This document shows, piece after piece, positions 7,828-16,466 of a stretch of 39,080 bases of DNA. Both the position numbers and the translations under genes were made by a program. Source of the stretch: Treponema sp. (GTDB lineage Bacteria; Spirochaetota; Spirochaetia; Treponematales; Breznakiellaceae); assembly GCA_031266775.1 (NCBI GenBank), contig JAISAQ010000085.1, positions 1-39,080 on the forward strand, written 5' to 3'. The notes beneath the pieces are model-generated. The model saw only the letters and a program-made list of their open reading frames with translations. It searched no databases and was not told the DNA's origin. Position 1 is the first letter of the stretch; every line of letters begins with the position of its first letter.

Positions 7828-8886
7828 AGGAGAGGTGGGTAAAGAACCTGACGAAAAGGAACTAAGGGCGCGGAAGTATTTTCCGGCGCGTTCCTCCGGG
7901 TGTTCCTCAAAGTGCCTCCGCCATACCCTTTCAATGCCGGCAAGGCCCTCTTCCCGGTTAATCAGGTTTTTTACATAGTTTGCCCAGGCAAGATTATCGC
8001 AGAAATAGCCGAAAAAGCGCCGGGCACGCGAAAGGTGAAATTCCGGCGGCTGATGCCTGGCAAGCAGATCCAGAAACCTGAGCCCTGTCTCCTCGACAGG
8101 GGGGCTTTCCGCTTCGGCCGGAAAAGCCCTTTCCCGGGAAAGAGTACCCGCCTCAAGCTCTGTTCCCGCCTCGAGCCGCCGGGCGCGGGCGAAGATCCAC
8201 GGTTCCCGGACGGCGGCCCTGCCTGTCATGAGGCCTCCGCGGGCTCCGTTCCCGGCATCAAAAGCGGCGCGCTTTGCCAGTTCTTCCGCGTCCGAAATGT
8301 CGCCGTTTCCGGCCACGGGAACGCGCAGTTCCTTCCTGAGATGGTACACATAGTCCCAGCGGGCTTTTCGCCTGAGTTTTTCACCGGCGGTACGGGGGTG
8401 GAGGGTGATAAGCTCCGTCCCTTCTTCTTCAAGGCGGCGGCAAAAACGGAGAAGATACTCAAAATCGCCGGTAAAACCGGCCCGGATTTTGACGCTGAGA
8501 CGTTTTTTTGTCGATTTGCGGACCCTGGCAACAAGATTGCCCGCCCCGTCTATTGAAGCCATCCAGGCCGCCCCGGCCCCCGCCTTGCGTATAAGCGGCG
8601 CCGGACAGCCCATGTTAATGTCTATGCCGGCGCAGGGAAGCCTGTCCAGAACCGCGGCGGCGGCGGCGATTTTTTCGGCGGAGGCCCCTTCAAGCTGATA
8701 CACGATCTTTTCGGGCCGGGGGCCGCCGTCAAGATACCAGGCTTCAAAAGGGCCGCCCGAAAGCAGGCCGGCCGCGCTTGTCATTTCGGTAAAATATTCG
8801 GTGCAGCCACCAAAACCTTCAACTAACTCCCGAAACGCCCGGTGGCTTATTTCGGCCATGGGGGCCAGTAAAAAAGGGATTGCCAT
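7825..8886 (-). CDS. dus: tRNA-dihydrouridine synthase
   Basis: A 353-residue flavoenzyme that reduces uridines in the D-loop of tRNA. The N-terminus MAIPFLLAPMAEISHRAFRE is the FMN-binding start of the TIM barrel. DINMGCP at about residues 89-95 contains the catalytic Cys, LSVKIRAGF and LITLHPRTAGEKLRR follow, then PVAGNGDIS and LMTGRAAVREPWIF, both FMN-phosphate contacts. The C-terminal helical tRNA-binding domain is present. The tail is odd: after about residue 340 it ends SSFSSGSLPTSP, and just beyond the stop a fragment of dus itself reappears, so the original C-terminus may have been replaced. It is transcribed divergently from the response regulator. Confidence 0.92.
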   Translation of the reverse strand: MAIPFLLAPMAEISHRAFRELVEGFGGCTEYFTEMTSAAGLLSGGPFEAWYLDGGPRPEKIVYQLEGASAEKIAAAAAVLDRLPCAGIDINMGCPAPLIRKAGAGAAWMASIDGAGNLVARVRKSTKKRLSVKIRAGFTGDFEYLLRFCRRLEEEGTELITLHPRTAGEKLRRKARWDYVYHLRKELRVPVAGNGDISDAEELAKRAAFDAGNGARGGLMTGRAAVREPWIFARARRLEAGTELEAGTLSRERAFPAEAESPPVEETGLRFLDLLARHQPPEFHLSRARRFFGYFCDNLAWANYVKNLINREEGLAGIERVWRRHFEEHPEERAGKYFRALSSFSSGSLPTSP

Positions 8887-8909
8887 CAGCTTATGTTACC
8901 GTACTTGAC

Positions 8910-8938
8910 TTGCATCATGCTATGCCGTAAAGTATAAT
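8910..8938 (+). promoter_or_regulatory. Sigma-70-type promoter for the cheY-like/flavodiiron pair
   Basis: TTGCAT (8910-8915), a 17-base spacer and a perfect TATAAT (8933-8938). Transcription would begin near 8945. This rules out the ATG at 8937, which lies inside the -10 box, and supports the ATG at 8958 with its GAGGAG at 8944-8949. Confidence 0.65.
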
Positions 8939-8957
8939 GAAAAGAGGAGCGAACGGC

Positions 8958-9395
8958 ATGATAGCAAAGAGTGATATGCCCAGCATCAACGAAAAGCCGC
9001 CTGAAGGGATCAAGCCGGAGGGAGGTTCATACCGGGTACTTGTGGTAGATGATTCCATGTTCATAGCGAAGCAGCTTGGTCAAATCTTTACATCCGAGGG
9101 TTTCGAGGTGGCGGGAACCGCTGCGGACGGGGCCCAGGGCGTTGAAAAATACAAGGAATTGTATCCAAACATCGATCTGGTTACCATGGACATCACCATG
9201 CCGGTACTGGATGGTGTTTCGGCGCTTGAAAAAATACTTGAATTTGACAAAGAAGCCTGTGTCATCATGGTCAGCGCCTTGGGAAAGGAAGATGTCGTCA
9301 AAAAATCCCTGCTTATGGGCGCCAAAAGCTATATAGTCAAGCCTTTGGACCGGAAAAAAGTGCTGGAACGGGTCGTCTCCGTCCTTAAACGCTGA
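8958..9395 (+). CDS. Stand-alone CheY-like response regulator
   Basis: A 145-residue single receiver domain with a short N-terminal tail of about 20 residues. All receiver residues are visible: the acidic pair in LVVDDSMF, the phospho-acceptor Asp in LVTMDITMP, Ser in IMVSALGKED and Lys in YIVKPLD. There is no output domain, so it signals by protein contact, as CheY does with the flagellar switch, or through another partner. The start at 8958 has GAGGAG 8 bases upstream; the alternative at 8937 lies in the promoter. It precedes the flavodiiron gene by 23 bases with no terminator, so the two are probably co-transcribed. No cognate kinase is in the window. Confidence 0.88.
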   Translation: MIAKSDMPSINEKPPEGIKPEGGSYRVLVVDDSMFIAKQLGQIFTSEGFEVAGTAADGAQGVEKYKELYPNIDLVTMDITMPVLDGVSALEKILEFDKEACVIMVSALGKEDVVKKSLLMGAKSYIVKPLDRKKVLERVVSVLKR

Positions 9396-9418
9396 AATCC
9401 GCTTTACCGGCACAGCCG

Positions 9419-10636
9419 ATGGACGCCCGGATCATTTCCGATTCCGTATATTGTATCCACGCCGATGTCGAAACGGGGGATCTCTTTGAAGGCATCTGGC
9501 CTATTCCCAACGGAGTTTCCCTTAATTGTTACCTGATAAAAGCTGAAAAAACCGTCCTCATAGACCTCTTCCGGGACTGGACCAATGCCTGTGAACAGGT
9601 AGAAACGGCACTGGCTTCCGCCGGGGTACATTTTTCCCAGATAGATTACCTTATATTAAACCATTTGGAACCCGATCATACAGGCTGGCTCCGGGAATTC
9701 CGCGCGCAAAACCCGAAGGCCCGGATACTGTCCACCGCCAGGGGGATAAACCTCGTTAAATCCTTTTACAAGATTGAAGACGGCCTCGAGGCCGTCAAAG
9801 ACGGGGATACCCTTGACATCGGGGGAAGGACCCTTACGTTCTACGAAATTCCCAACGTTCACTGGCCTGAGACCATGGCGGTCTGGGACGCCGCCTCGGG
9901 CGCGCTTTTTCCCTGCGACGCGTTCGGCTCCTTCGGCGCTCTGGGGAACAGGGTTTTTGACGATGAATTCAACGAAAAAGAACACGCATTCTACGAGGCC
10001 GAAAGCTTCCGCTATTACGCCAATATCGTATCTTCGTTTTCCGTTTTTGTGGAAAGGGCCATACAAAAACTCGGGAATCTTCCCATCGCCTGCGTAGCCC
10101 CAAGCCACGGCATCGTCTGGCGGAAAGATCCCCTGCGGATCATCGGCCGTTACGGCACATACGCCTCTTACGCGAAAGGGCCGGCCGAAAAGGAGATCGC
10201 CGTTATCTGGGGCTCCATGTACGGCAACACCAAAGCCGGCGTGGACGCGGTAATACGGGGCATAGAGAAAGAGAACGTTCCCTATACAATGCGCCGCATC
10301 CCCGATGAAAATGTGTCCTGGGTGCTGGCGGACGCCTACAGATGTTCAGGACTGGTGCTGGCCATGCCCACTTATGAATACGCCATGTTTCCCCCCATGG
10401 CCTATGTGCTGGACATCTTCCGCCGTAAACACATACACGGCAAAAAAGTCCTCCGTATCGGTTCCTGGGGCTGGGCGGGCGGCGCGAAAAAGGAATACGA
10501 ACAGGCCATTGAAAGCCTCAAATGGACAAGCGTCGAATCCCTTGAATGGGCCGGCTGGCCCTCCGAAGACGAACTTGAGGCACTGGAAGACCGCGGCGCC
10601 CGGCTGGCCCGCGCCGTCATTTCAGACGATCAATAA
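9419..10636 (+). CDS. Flavodiiron protein (A-type flavoprotein, O2/NO reductase)
   Basis: A 405-residue cytoplasmic enzyme of the FprA/Roo type. The N-terminal metallo-beta-lactamase-like domain holds the diiron ligands: HLEPDH at about residues 81-86, His in VHWPETMAVWD at about 149, Asp in FPCDAFGSFG and His in APSHGIVWR. The flavodoxin domain starts near residue 258 with the FMN loop WGSMYGNTKAG and continues with AMPTYEYAMFPPM and SWGWAGGAKKE. These proteins reduce O2 to water or NO to N2O, protecting anaerobes. No rubredoxin domain is fused, so an external donor is needed. There is no strong ribosome binding site; it follows the response regulator closely. The last 20 bases overlap the end of the convergent LacI remnant. 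Confidence 0.93.
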   Translation: MDARIISDSVYCIHADVETGDLFEGIWPIPNGVSLNCYLIKAEKTVLIDLFRDWTNACEQVETALASAGVHFSQIDYLILNHLEPDHTGWLREFRAQNPKARILSTARGINLVKSFYKIEDGLEAVKDGDTLDIGGRTLTFYEIPNVHWPETMAVWDAASGALFPCDAFGSFGALGNRVFDDEFNEKEHAFYEAESFRYYANIVSSFSVFVERAIQKLGNLPIACVAPSHGIVWRKDPLRIIGRYGTYASYAKGPAEKEIAVIWGSMYGNTKAGVDAVIRGIEKENVPYTMRRIPDENVSWVLADAYRCSGLVLAMPTYEYAMFPPMAYVLDIFRRKHIHGKKVLRIGSWGWAGGAKKEYEQAIESLKWTSVESLEWAGWPSEDELEALEDRGARLARAVISDDQ

Positions 10637-11090
10637 TGGCGGCGTCGAAGAGCAGTTCCCTTTTGATGTCATAGACACTGTCCCTGTGTTCGATCATGTG
10701 GCTGATAATTTTCAGGCGTTGTTTATTCTTGTTGGCAAGACTATCGAGCACAACGGCTGTCTCATAGCAGATTGACGAGTTTGCGCAAAGCAGTCCGTCC
10801 AGATTCCCGTCCAGAATAAAATCCCGGATTCTTGCTTCCCTTTGCCCAAAGATATCTGGTTCCTTCGCAAGAGCTCTGAAAGTTGTTGATTCCGGCAAGA
10901 AGATAATGGGAATCATATTGACGGTCAATGAGCACAACAGGAATACCGGCGTTTCGCAGTTCTTCGGGAATTGTGCGGGATTCCGCAGGAGCCAAAATAA
11001 TGCCGTTTATTTTTCGGTCCGGCAAAAGGCGTATATTGTTTTTTCTTTTACTACATGGGATACAGTGCTTGCCTTGACAGCCGGGAAAAA
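10617..11090 (-). pseudogene. Decayed LacI-family transcriptional regulator
   Basis: Pieces of a LacI repressor lie in three frames on the minus strand. About 11049-11078 reads VKASTVSHVV, the recognition helix of the N-terminal domain. A second frame then gives DRKINGIILAPAES, GIPVVLIDRQYDSHY and NNFQSSCEGTRYL, which is the core ligand-binding fold. A third frame gives LDGLLCANSSICYETAVVLDSL and the C-terminus down to a stop at 10617. Compared with a normal 330-350-residue repressor, the hinge region and about 40 or more residues of the core are missing, and at least two frameshifts are needed. It probably once controlled the sugar operon that starts at 11163. A functional short protein from any one frame is unlikely. 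Confidence 0.75.
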
Positions 11091-11102
11091 CAGGGGGATA
11101 CT
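11074..11102 (+). promoter_or_regulatory. Candidate promoter of the amino-sugar ABC operon
   Basis: TTGACA (11074-11079), a 17-base spacer and GATACT (11097-11102). The -10 region is bracketed by ACAGGG (11090-11095) and CCCTGT (11105-11110), a possible operator. The promoter lies within the remnant of the regulator gene. The start codon at 11163 is about 55 bases downstream of the expected start site. Confidence 0.45.
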
Positions 11103-11162
11103 TTCCCTGTGATCCGGGCAAGATGCGTGTCTTTGTCCGTCAAACATATCAGGAGGAAAAGT

Positions 11163-12458
11163 ATGAGATTGAGGAACCGTTTTCTTTTGTTGGCGCTCGC
11201 TTGTCTTCTGTTTACCGGAATCAGCTGTTCGGGGAAAAAAAAGACCGATCAGATTGTTTTGACCACCCTTACCCGGTGGACCGGCAGCGAAGGAATGACC
11301 GACGTATGGCTTGACTTTGTGGCCGATTTTCAAAAGAACAATCCCGGCGTTACCGTTAACGATCTTTCGGTAAGCGAGGAGGCTTCGTACAACAACAAAT
11401 TCAGGACCATGGCCGCCACCGGGGAACTGCCCAATGTCTTCTACCTGCCCGGGATCGCGGCCCTTGTAAAATACGCCGAAAGCGGCATGATAGCCGATGT
11501 TTCGCCGCTCCTTGAAGACAAGGCGTGGTACGACGGCTTTATCGAAGGCGCCTTTGACATGTTCCGCTTCGATTCCTATGGGGTTCCCGGCGTGTACGCG
11601 GTTCCTTTTGCCGCCGCTCCCGAAGGGATTTTCTACAACGCCGACCTGTTCAGGAAAACAGGTTACGATAAATTCCCCGAAACCATGCCGGAATTGTACG
11701 AGGCAATGGACAAGCTCAAGGCCGCGGGCATAGTTCCCTTTGCGCCGGGGGCGCGGGATACCTGGCGCACCGGCCACATCCACAACCAGTTCCTGTACAA
11801 GTGGGCCGGCGTGCCCGCCGCCATGGACATGGGGGCCCGTAAAAAAAAGTGGACCGACGCGGACGTTGTTGAGTCTCTGGCCTTTGTAAAGGATATGAAA
11901 GTACGGGGTTATTTTGTGGACAACTGCGAAGCCCTGACTCTGGATATGGAAAAGGCGATGTTCTTTGATCAGCAGTCGGCCATGGTGTGTAACGGGTCCT
12001 GGTTTATCGGCGACATAACCGGGGAAAACCTGGATTTCGAGGCGGCCTGCGCCCCCTGGCCCTATTTCCCCGAAAAACCCCAGTTCAGGGGGCACATTAC
12101 CAACTACCCCCAAAACTTCATCATGGCAGGCGGGCTTGAAGGGGCCGAATACGATCTGACCGCCAAATTTCTCAAGGAATTCACCGGCCGGGAAAGGCAG
12201 TCCATTATTGTAAACGCCAAAAAGACCCTGCCCGCCCGCAGGGACATAGACATAGGCAGCATGAACGTTCCGCCCCTGTTTACCCAGAGCATGAACATTC
12301 TAAACAATTCCGCCCAGGGCGGTGGCGACAGCTTTGACTACGATCAGTTGTCTTCCATGCAGGATGTGACCCGCAACGCCATAATAGGGATGCTACTGGG
12401 CAACAGCCCCGCCCAGGCGGCGGAGGAAATCCAGGGCGAAATAGACAAGAACGGCTGA
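11163..12458 (+). CDS. Sugar ABC transporter substrate-binding lipoprotein
   Basis: The start at 11163 has AGGAGG 6-8 bases upstream. The 431-residue product begins MRLRNRFLLLALACLLFTG and has a lipobox GISC at about residues 19-22, so it is a lipoprotein anchored outside the cytoplasmic membrane. The mature part is a family 1 solute-binding protein: NNPGVTVNDLSVSEE, YAVPFAAAPEGIFYNADLF and MVCNGSWFIGDI are typical. Two permeases, a glycosidase, nagA and nagB follow, so the ligand is probably an oligosaccharide containing N-acetylglucosamine or a similar amino sugar. Ligand identity is inference. Confidence 0.92.
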   Translation: MRLRNRFLLLALACLLFTGISCSGKKKTDQIVLTTLTRWTGSEGMTDVWLDFVADFQKNNPGVTVNDLSVSEEASYNNKFRTMAATGELPNVFYLPGIAALVKYAESGMIADVSPLLEDKAWYDGFIEGAFDMFRFDSYGVPGVYAVPFAAAPEGIFYNADLFRKTGYDKFPETMPELYEAMDKLKAAGIVPFAPGARDTWRTGHIHNQFLYKWAGVPAAMDMGARKKKWTDADVVESLAFVKDMKVRGYFVDNCEALTLDMEKAMFFDQQSAMVCNGSWFIGDITGENLDFEAACAPWPYFPEKPQFRGHITNYPQNFIMAGGLEGAEYDLTAKFLKEFTGRERQSIIVNAKKTLPARRDIDIGSMNVPPLFTQSMNILNNSAQGGGDSFDYDQLSSMQDVTRNAIIGMLLGNSPAQAAEEIQGEIDKNG

Positions 12459-12529
12459 CGGGCCGTATAATTCCGGCGGGGGCCGTCCGGAAAATTCCGG
12501 GCGCCCCTTTTGAGCGAGGCAAGGCCAGG

Positions 12530-13420
12530 GTGGAAAGACTCCGCAGAAACAAGCTGTTTATCTATTCGTTTTTGGCTCCGGCGTTTTTGATATATACGGC
12601 GCTGGCGGTAGTCCCCATTGTTCAATCCGTTAATTTTTCGTTTTACTCATGGCCGGGTATACGGAAAATACCCATGAAATTTACCGGCCTTGCCAATTAC
12701 GCCGAAATGTTCACATCCCCGCGTTTCTGGCTTTCCATAAAAAATGTCATGTGGTTTATTTTGATGAACCTGATCTTCCAGACTGTTCTGGGATACGGGC
12801 TTGCCCTGCTCCTCTCCCGGTGCTGGAAGGGGTACAAGGTGTACAAGATCGCGTTTTTTCTGCCCGTCGTGCTGCCCCTCACTGCCTCCGCCCTTTTATG
12901 GAAGTTCATTTATTTTCCCAACAACATAGGCGTGTTGAACCAGTTTTTGTACCTGTTGAAACTGGACGGCCTGGCCACGGCGTGGCTTGTCAATTCAAAG
13001 ACCGCGCTTAACGCGGTAATCGCCGCCAACGTGTGGACGGGTTTTGGGTATCATGTGGTCATAGGTTTTGCCGCGCTTTCGGGCATTCCCGATTCCGTCA
13101 TGGAATCGGCCGGCATGGACGGCGCGAACGCATTTCAGCGCCTCGTCTATTTTACCCTGCCCATGATATGGGAATCGGTCAAAATTTCGATGGTGCTCAT
13201 CATAACAGGAAGCATGAAAAACTTTGACATTGTTTTTGTCATGACAGAGGGAGGACCAAACGGGTTAACCCATGTGCCGTCCACCCTTCTTTATTACGAG
13301 GCGTTCAAGTACGAGCATTACGGACTGGGAAGCGCGATCGCGGTGTTTATTCTTGTTGCAAGCCTCTTGCTTGCCCTTGTCACCATGAGGCTGATGCAGC
13401 GTGAAGCAATCGAATATTAG
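12530..13420 (+). CDS. Sugar ABC transporter permease, MalF type
   Basis: A 296-residue membrane protein starting with GTG at 12530; no strong ribosome binding site is visible. Six hydrophobic segments run from YSFLAPAFLIYTALAVVPIV (residues 12-31) to a last one near 270-290. The EAA loop reads ESAGMDGANAFQRLVYFTLP at about residues 189-208, a fair match with one change in the EAA triplet. It heads the permease pair of the second sugar importer. A 71-base gap separates it from the binding protein and contains short GC-rich inverted repeats without a T-run. Confidence 0.92.
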   Translation: MERLRRNKLFIYSFLAPAFLIYTALAVVPIVQSVNFSFYSWPGIRKIPMKFTGLANYAEMFTSPRFWLSIKNVMWFILMNLIFQTVLGYGLALLLSRCWKGYKVYKIAFFLPVVLPLTASALLWKFIYFPNNIGVLNQFLYLLKLDGLATAWLVNSKTALNAVIAANVWTGFGYHVVIGFAALSGIPDSVMESAGMDGANAFQRLVYFTLPMIWESVKISMVLIITGSMKNFDIVFVMTEGGPNGLTHVPSTLLYYEAFKYEHYGLGSAIAVFILVASLLLALVTMRLMQREAIEY

Positions 13421-13471
13421 CGGAATGTGTCCTCGAGCCGAAGTTTCAGGACAATCCATTAAGGCGGCGGC

Positions 13472-14314
13472 ATGAAAATATCACACGCGCCCGGCTGGTA
13501 TATAAAGCGGGCAGGGTATTATCTCTTTCTGACTGTTGTCGCGCTCACCTCAATATTTCCGGTGTATTTTTCCGTTATATCGTCCCTTAAAAGGGACAGG
13601 GACGTGTTTCTTCATCCCTTTACCCCTTCCGCAAACCTGGTTTTTGAAAATTATCCCCGCGCCGTAAAAACAGGCAACATCGGGGCGAGCTTTATAAACA
13701 CCGTTTTTGTCACGGCCGCCGCCGTTACCATCACCGTTTTTGTATCGGCCATGGCCTCGTATATTTTCGCGCGTTTTATTTTCAGGCCGAAAAAATTACT
13801 GCACACCTATTTTATCGCCGGTATGATGGTGCCCATTCAGATCATCATCATACCGATGTCGTACAACCTGGGGCAGCTTGGCCTGTTTGACAGTTATGCC
13901 GTACTGATACTGCTGTTCACGGCCTTTCAGATACCGATGTCCGTTTTTATTATCTCTGGTTTTATGAACGGCATGCCGGTTGAAATAGAGGAAGCGGCGG
14001 TAATAGACGGGGCGGGCCTTACCGGGGTGTTTCTGCGCATTGTTGTTCCGTTATCGGCCGCGGGAATAACGTCGGCGTCCATCTTCAACTTCATCAACAT
14101 ATGGAACAACCTGCTCTTTCCGCTGGTGTTCATTCACAGCCGGTCAAAGCAGCTTATCTCAATCAGCCTGCAGGCGTTCTTCGCGGAACGCATGTCCGAC
14201 TACGGCGGAGTAATGGCGGCCATCGTCATTTCGATTCTGCCGCCCATTGCCGCCTACATTGCCTTGCAGGAAAAAGTCGAAAAGGGATTAACCGCCGGCG
14301 CGGTTAAAGGATAA
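13472..14314 (+). CDS. Sugar ABC transporter permease, MalG type
   Basis: A 280-residue membrane protein with about six hydrophobic segments and the EAA loop EEAAVIDGAGLTGVFLRIVV at about residues 171-190. It ends EKGLTAGAVKG, the usual C-terminal signature of MalG-type permeases. A GGCGG element lies just upstream of the ATG. It partners the permease 51 bases upstream. As in the first sugar operon there is no ATPase gene, which points to one shared ATPase for several importers. Confidence 0.93.
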   Translation: MKISHAPGWYIKRAGYYLFLTVVALTSIFPVYFSVISSLKRDRDVFLHPFTPSANLVFENYPRAVKTGNIGASFINTVFVTAAAVTITVFVSAMASYIFARFIFRPKKLLHTYFIAGMMVPIQIIIIPMSYNLGQLGLFDSYAVLILLFTAFQIPMSVFIISGFMNGMPVEIEEAAVIDGAGLTGVFLRIVVPLSAAGITSASIFNFINIWNNLLFPLVFIHSRSKQLISISLQAFFAERMSDYGGVMAAIVISILPPIAAYIALQEKVEKGLTAGAVKG

Positions 14315-14316
14315 TC

Positions 14317-14366
14317 GCGGAAGCTGTTCAACAGAGTTGTTGAATAACTTCAGTTATTGAACAACT
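14317..14366. repeat. Intergenic palindrome, GCGGAA/GTTGTTGAATAAC type
   Basis: GCGGAAGCTGTTCAAC (14317-14332) is followed by a 15-bp inverted repeat with one mismatch: AGTTGTTGAATAACT (14335-14349) against 14352-14366, with a 2-base centre. Layout and sequence resemble the element at 1309-1342, and the first 16 bases match the half-site at 25797-25782 at 14 of 16 positions. It lies between the permease and glycosidase genes and has no T-run. Confidence 0.7.
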
Positions 14367-14396
14367 TTAGTACAAGGGTTTAACACAGGGGGTTTT

Positions 14397-16439
14397 ATGG
14401 CTGATTTACCGTACCGTCAGATTCATCTGGATTTTCACACTTCGCCTTTAATCCCGGATGTCGGGTCACGCTTCAACGCGGAAGAATTCGCCCGCACGCT
14501 GAAGAAGAACCATGTCAATTCCATAAATCTCTTTGCGAAGTGCCACCATGGTTTCTATTATTATCCGGCGGCGGCCGGAAAGACGCACCCTTCCCTTGCG
14601 GGCGGCCTTGACCTGCTCGGCGAACAAATGGCGGCCTGCCGAAGGAAAGGAATCCGCGCGGTAGTGTACACAACGGTAGTGTGGGCGGAAAACACCTGCG
14701 ACGAACATCCCCAGTGGATGCAGATTGACAGGAACGGGGTGCTCGGTTCCAGGCCGCCGTTCCTTAACGATTACAATACCGAAACGCGGGCATGGCGTTC
14801 CCTGTGCATGAACAATCCCGGTTATGTTGATTATCTCAAGCGTGAATGGAAGGAGATCCACGAGCGTTTTCATCCTGACGGATTGTGGATTGACATTATA
14901 TTTCAATTTGGCTGTATCTGCCCGCATTGTATGGCGGAAATGAAACAGATGAACCTCGATCCCCAAAATCCCGACGACGTGCTTTCGCATGACAGGCATG
15001 TTGAAATCAAATTCAGCCGGGAAATGTACAGGTATCTTAAAGACATGGACAGAAACTGGGGAATTTATTTTAACGGATGCCCCGCTGAATTTGACGAGCA
15101 GAACGACACGGCCCTTTCCACGGCCCGGAGGAGGGAGTGCGATGATTTTATCGACATTGAATCGCTGCCTTCCGAGCTCTGGGGTTATACCCATTTTCCG
15201 GTGCTGATAAACTACTGCAACCGCTTTGACAAGCCTGTTACCATGATGAACGGTAAATTCCACAAGACCTGGGGCGACTTTGGCACTCTGCGCAATCCTG
15301 CCGCGCTGGAATATGAATGTTTCCGCGCCCTGGCAAACGGAGCCGGTTCGTGCGTAGGGGATCAGCTTCACCCGGCGGGAAAGCTCGATGAAACCGTCTA
15401 CGATCGCATCGGCCGTGTATTTGAACAGATTGAAAAGAAAGAGCCCTGGTGCGTCAATACCAAAAAAATTTCCCAGATTGCCGTCTACGCCGCCAACCGG
15501 GTGCTGGAAAACGAGCGCGGCTTTGACGCCACCGCCATGACCATAAACGGTACCAACGAGGGCGTATACCGCATGTTGAGCGAGCTTCACTACCTCTTTG
15601 ATTTTGTTGATTTTGAGGATGACATTTCCCGCTACGACCTGGTCATTCTGCCGGACTCGGTGCGCCTCTCGCCGGAAACGGCCGCGCGCATTTCCGCGTA
15701 TCTGGCGGCGGGGGGTAAATTGCTTTTAACCGGCGAATCGGGCCTGGGGACGGACGGCGAAGGATTCGCCCTTCCTGAACTGGGGCTTAAGCATGAGGGC
15801 GCCGAGGAATATTCGCCTGCCTACGCGGCGCTGCGCCCGGATCAAAACATCTTCCGGAAAATTCCCCCAATGGACTACGCCGTGTATGAACGGGGACAGC
15901 GTGTAGACTCAGGCGGCAACAGGGTGTCCGCTTTCCTTACCCTCCCCTATTTTAACCGGACCTGGGAGCATTTTTGTTCCCACCGCCAAACCCCTCCGCG
16001 GGCCGAACCGTCCCGGCATCCCTTTGCCGTTGAAGGAAACGGCTTCATCTACATTACCCACCCCCTGTTCCGGGACTACGCGCTTAACGGCTGCAAGGTG
16101 CACCGGGACATAATCTCAGGCGCGCTGGAACACCTCGTGGCAAAGCCGCTTGTGCGCGGGGAATTGCCTTCTACGCTGGAAGTAACCCTGCGGAGGCGGA
16201 AAGGCGGCATGGTTCTTCACCTTCTGCATTACATTCCCATGAAGCGCTGCAAAACGGTGGAAATAATTGAGGACGTTATCCCCCTTTACTCTCTTGATCT
16301 CAGTCTGCGGGCGGATGTAACGCCCGTAAAGGCGTACCTCGCGCCGGATGAGAAGATCCTTGATTTTACCATCAGGGACGGGTACATACACTGTACCGTA
16401 CCTGAAGTGCGGGGCCACCAAATGGCCGTATTTGAATAG
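14397..16439 (+). CDS. GHL6-type glycoside hydrolase with beta-galactosidase-like trimerisation domain
   Basis: A 680-residue cytoplasmic protein without signal peptide; GGGGG precedes the ATG at 14397. The N-terminal TIM-barrel part opens with YRQIHLDFHTSPLIPDVG and has INLFAKCHHGFYYYP and GLDLLGEQMAACRRKGIRAV, which I recognise as the hypothetical glycosyl hydrolase 6 (GHL6) type. DGLWIDIIFQFGCICPHC at about residues 161-178 holds acidic residues of a plausible active site. From about 355 a flavodoxin-like domain (ISQIAVYAANRVLENERGF, then YDLVILPDSVRLSPETAARI) resembles the trimerisation domain of GH42 enzymes. Related proteins include alpha-L-fucosidases (GH151), so a fucosidase acting on an imported amino-sugar glycan is plausible. 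The activity remains unproven. Confidence 0.72.
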   Translation: MADLPYRQIHLDFHTSPLIPDVGSRFNAEEFARTLKKNHVNSINLFAKCHHGFYYYPAAAGKTHPSLAGGLDLLGEQMAACRRKGIRAVVYTTVVWAENTCDEHPQWMQIDRNGVLGSRPPFLNDYNTETRAWRSLCMNNPGYVDYLKREWKEIHERFHPDGLWIDIIFQFGCICPHCMAEMKQMNLDPQNPDDVLSHDRHVEIKFSREMYRYLKDMDRNWGIYFNGCPAEFDEQNDTALSTARRRECDDFIDIESLPSELWGYTHFPVLINYCNRFDKPVTMMNGKFHKTWGDFGTLRNPAALEYECFRALANGAGSCVGDQLHPAGKLDETVYDRIGRVFEQIEKKEPWCVNTKKISQIAVYAANRVLENERGFDATAMTINGTNEGVYRMLSELHYLFDFVDFEDDISRYDLVILPDSVRLSPETAARISAYLAAGGKLLLTGESGLGTDGEGFALPELGLKHEGAEEYSPAYAALRPDQNIFRKIPPMDYAVYERGQRVDSGGNRVSAFLTLPYFNRTWEHFCSHRQTPPRAEPSRHPFAVEGNGFIYITHPLFRDYALNGCKVHRDIISGALEHLVAKPLVRGELPSTLEVTLRRRKGGMVLHLLHYIPMKRCKTVEIIEDVIPLYSLDLSLRADVTPVKAYLAPDEKILDFTIRDGYIHCTVPEVRGHQMAVFE

Positions 16440-16466
16440 GGACGCTTTTTTTACTATATTTAAGAG

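Noticed and set aside
10617..10937. Independent small gene ending in the flavodiiron gene
   Set aside because: Its sequence (LDGLLCANSSICYETAVVL) is the C-terminal part of a LacI regulator whose other parts lie in neighbouring frames, so it is part of one pseudogene.
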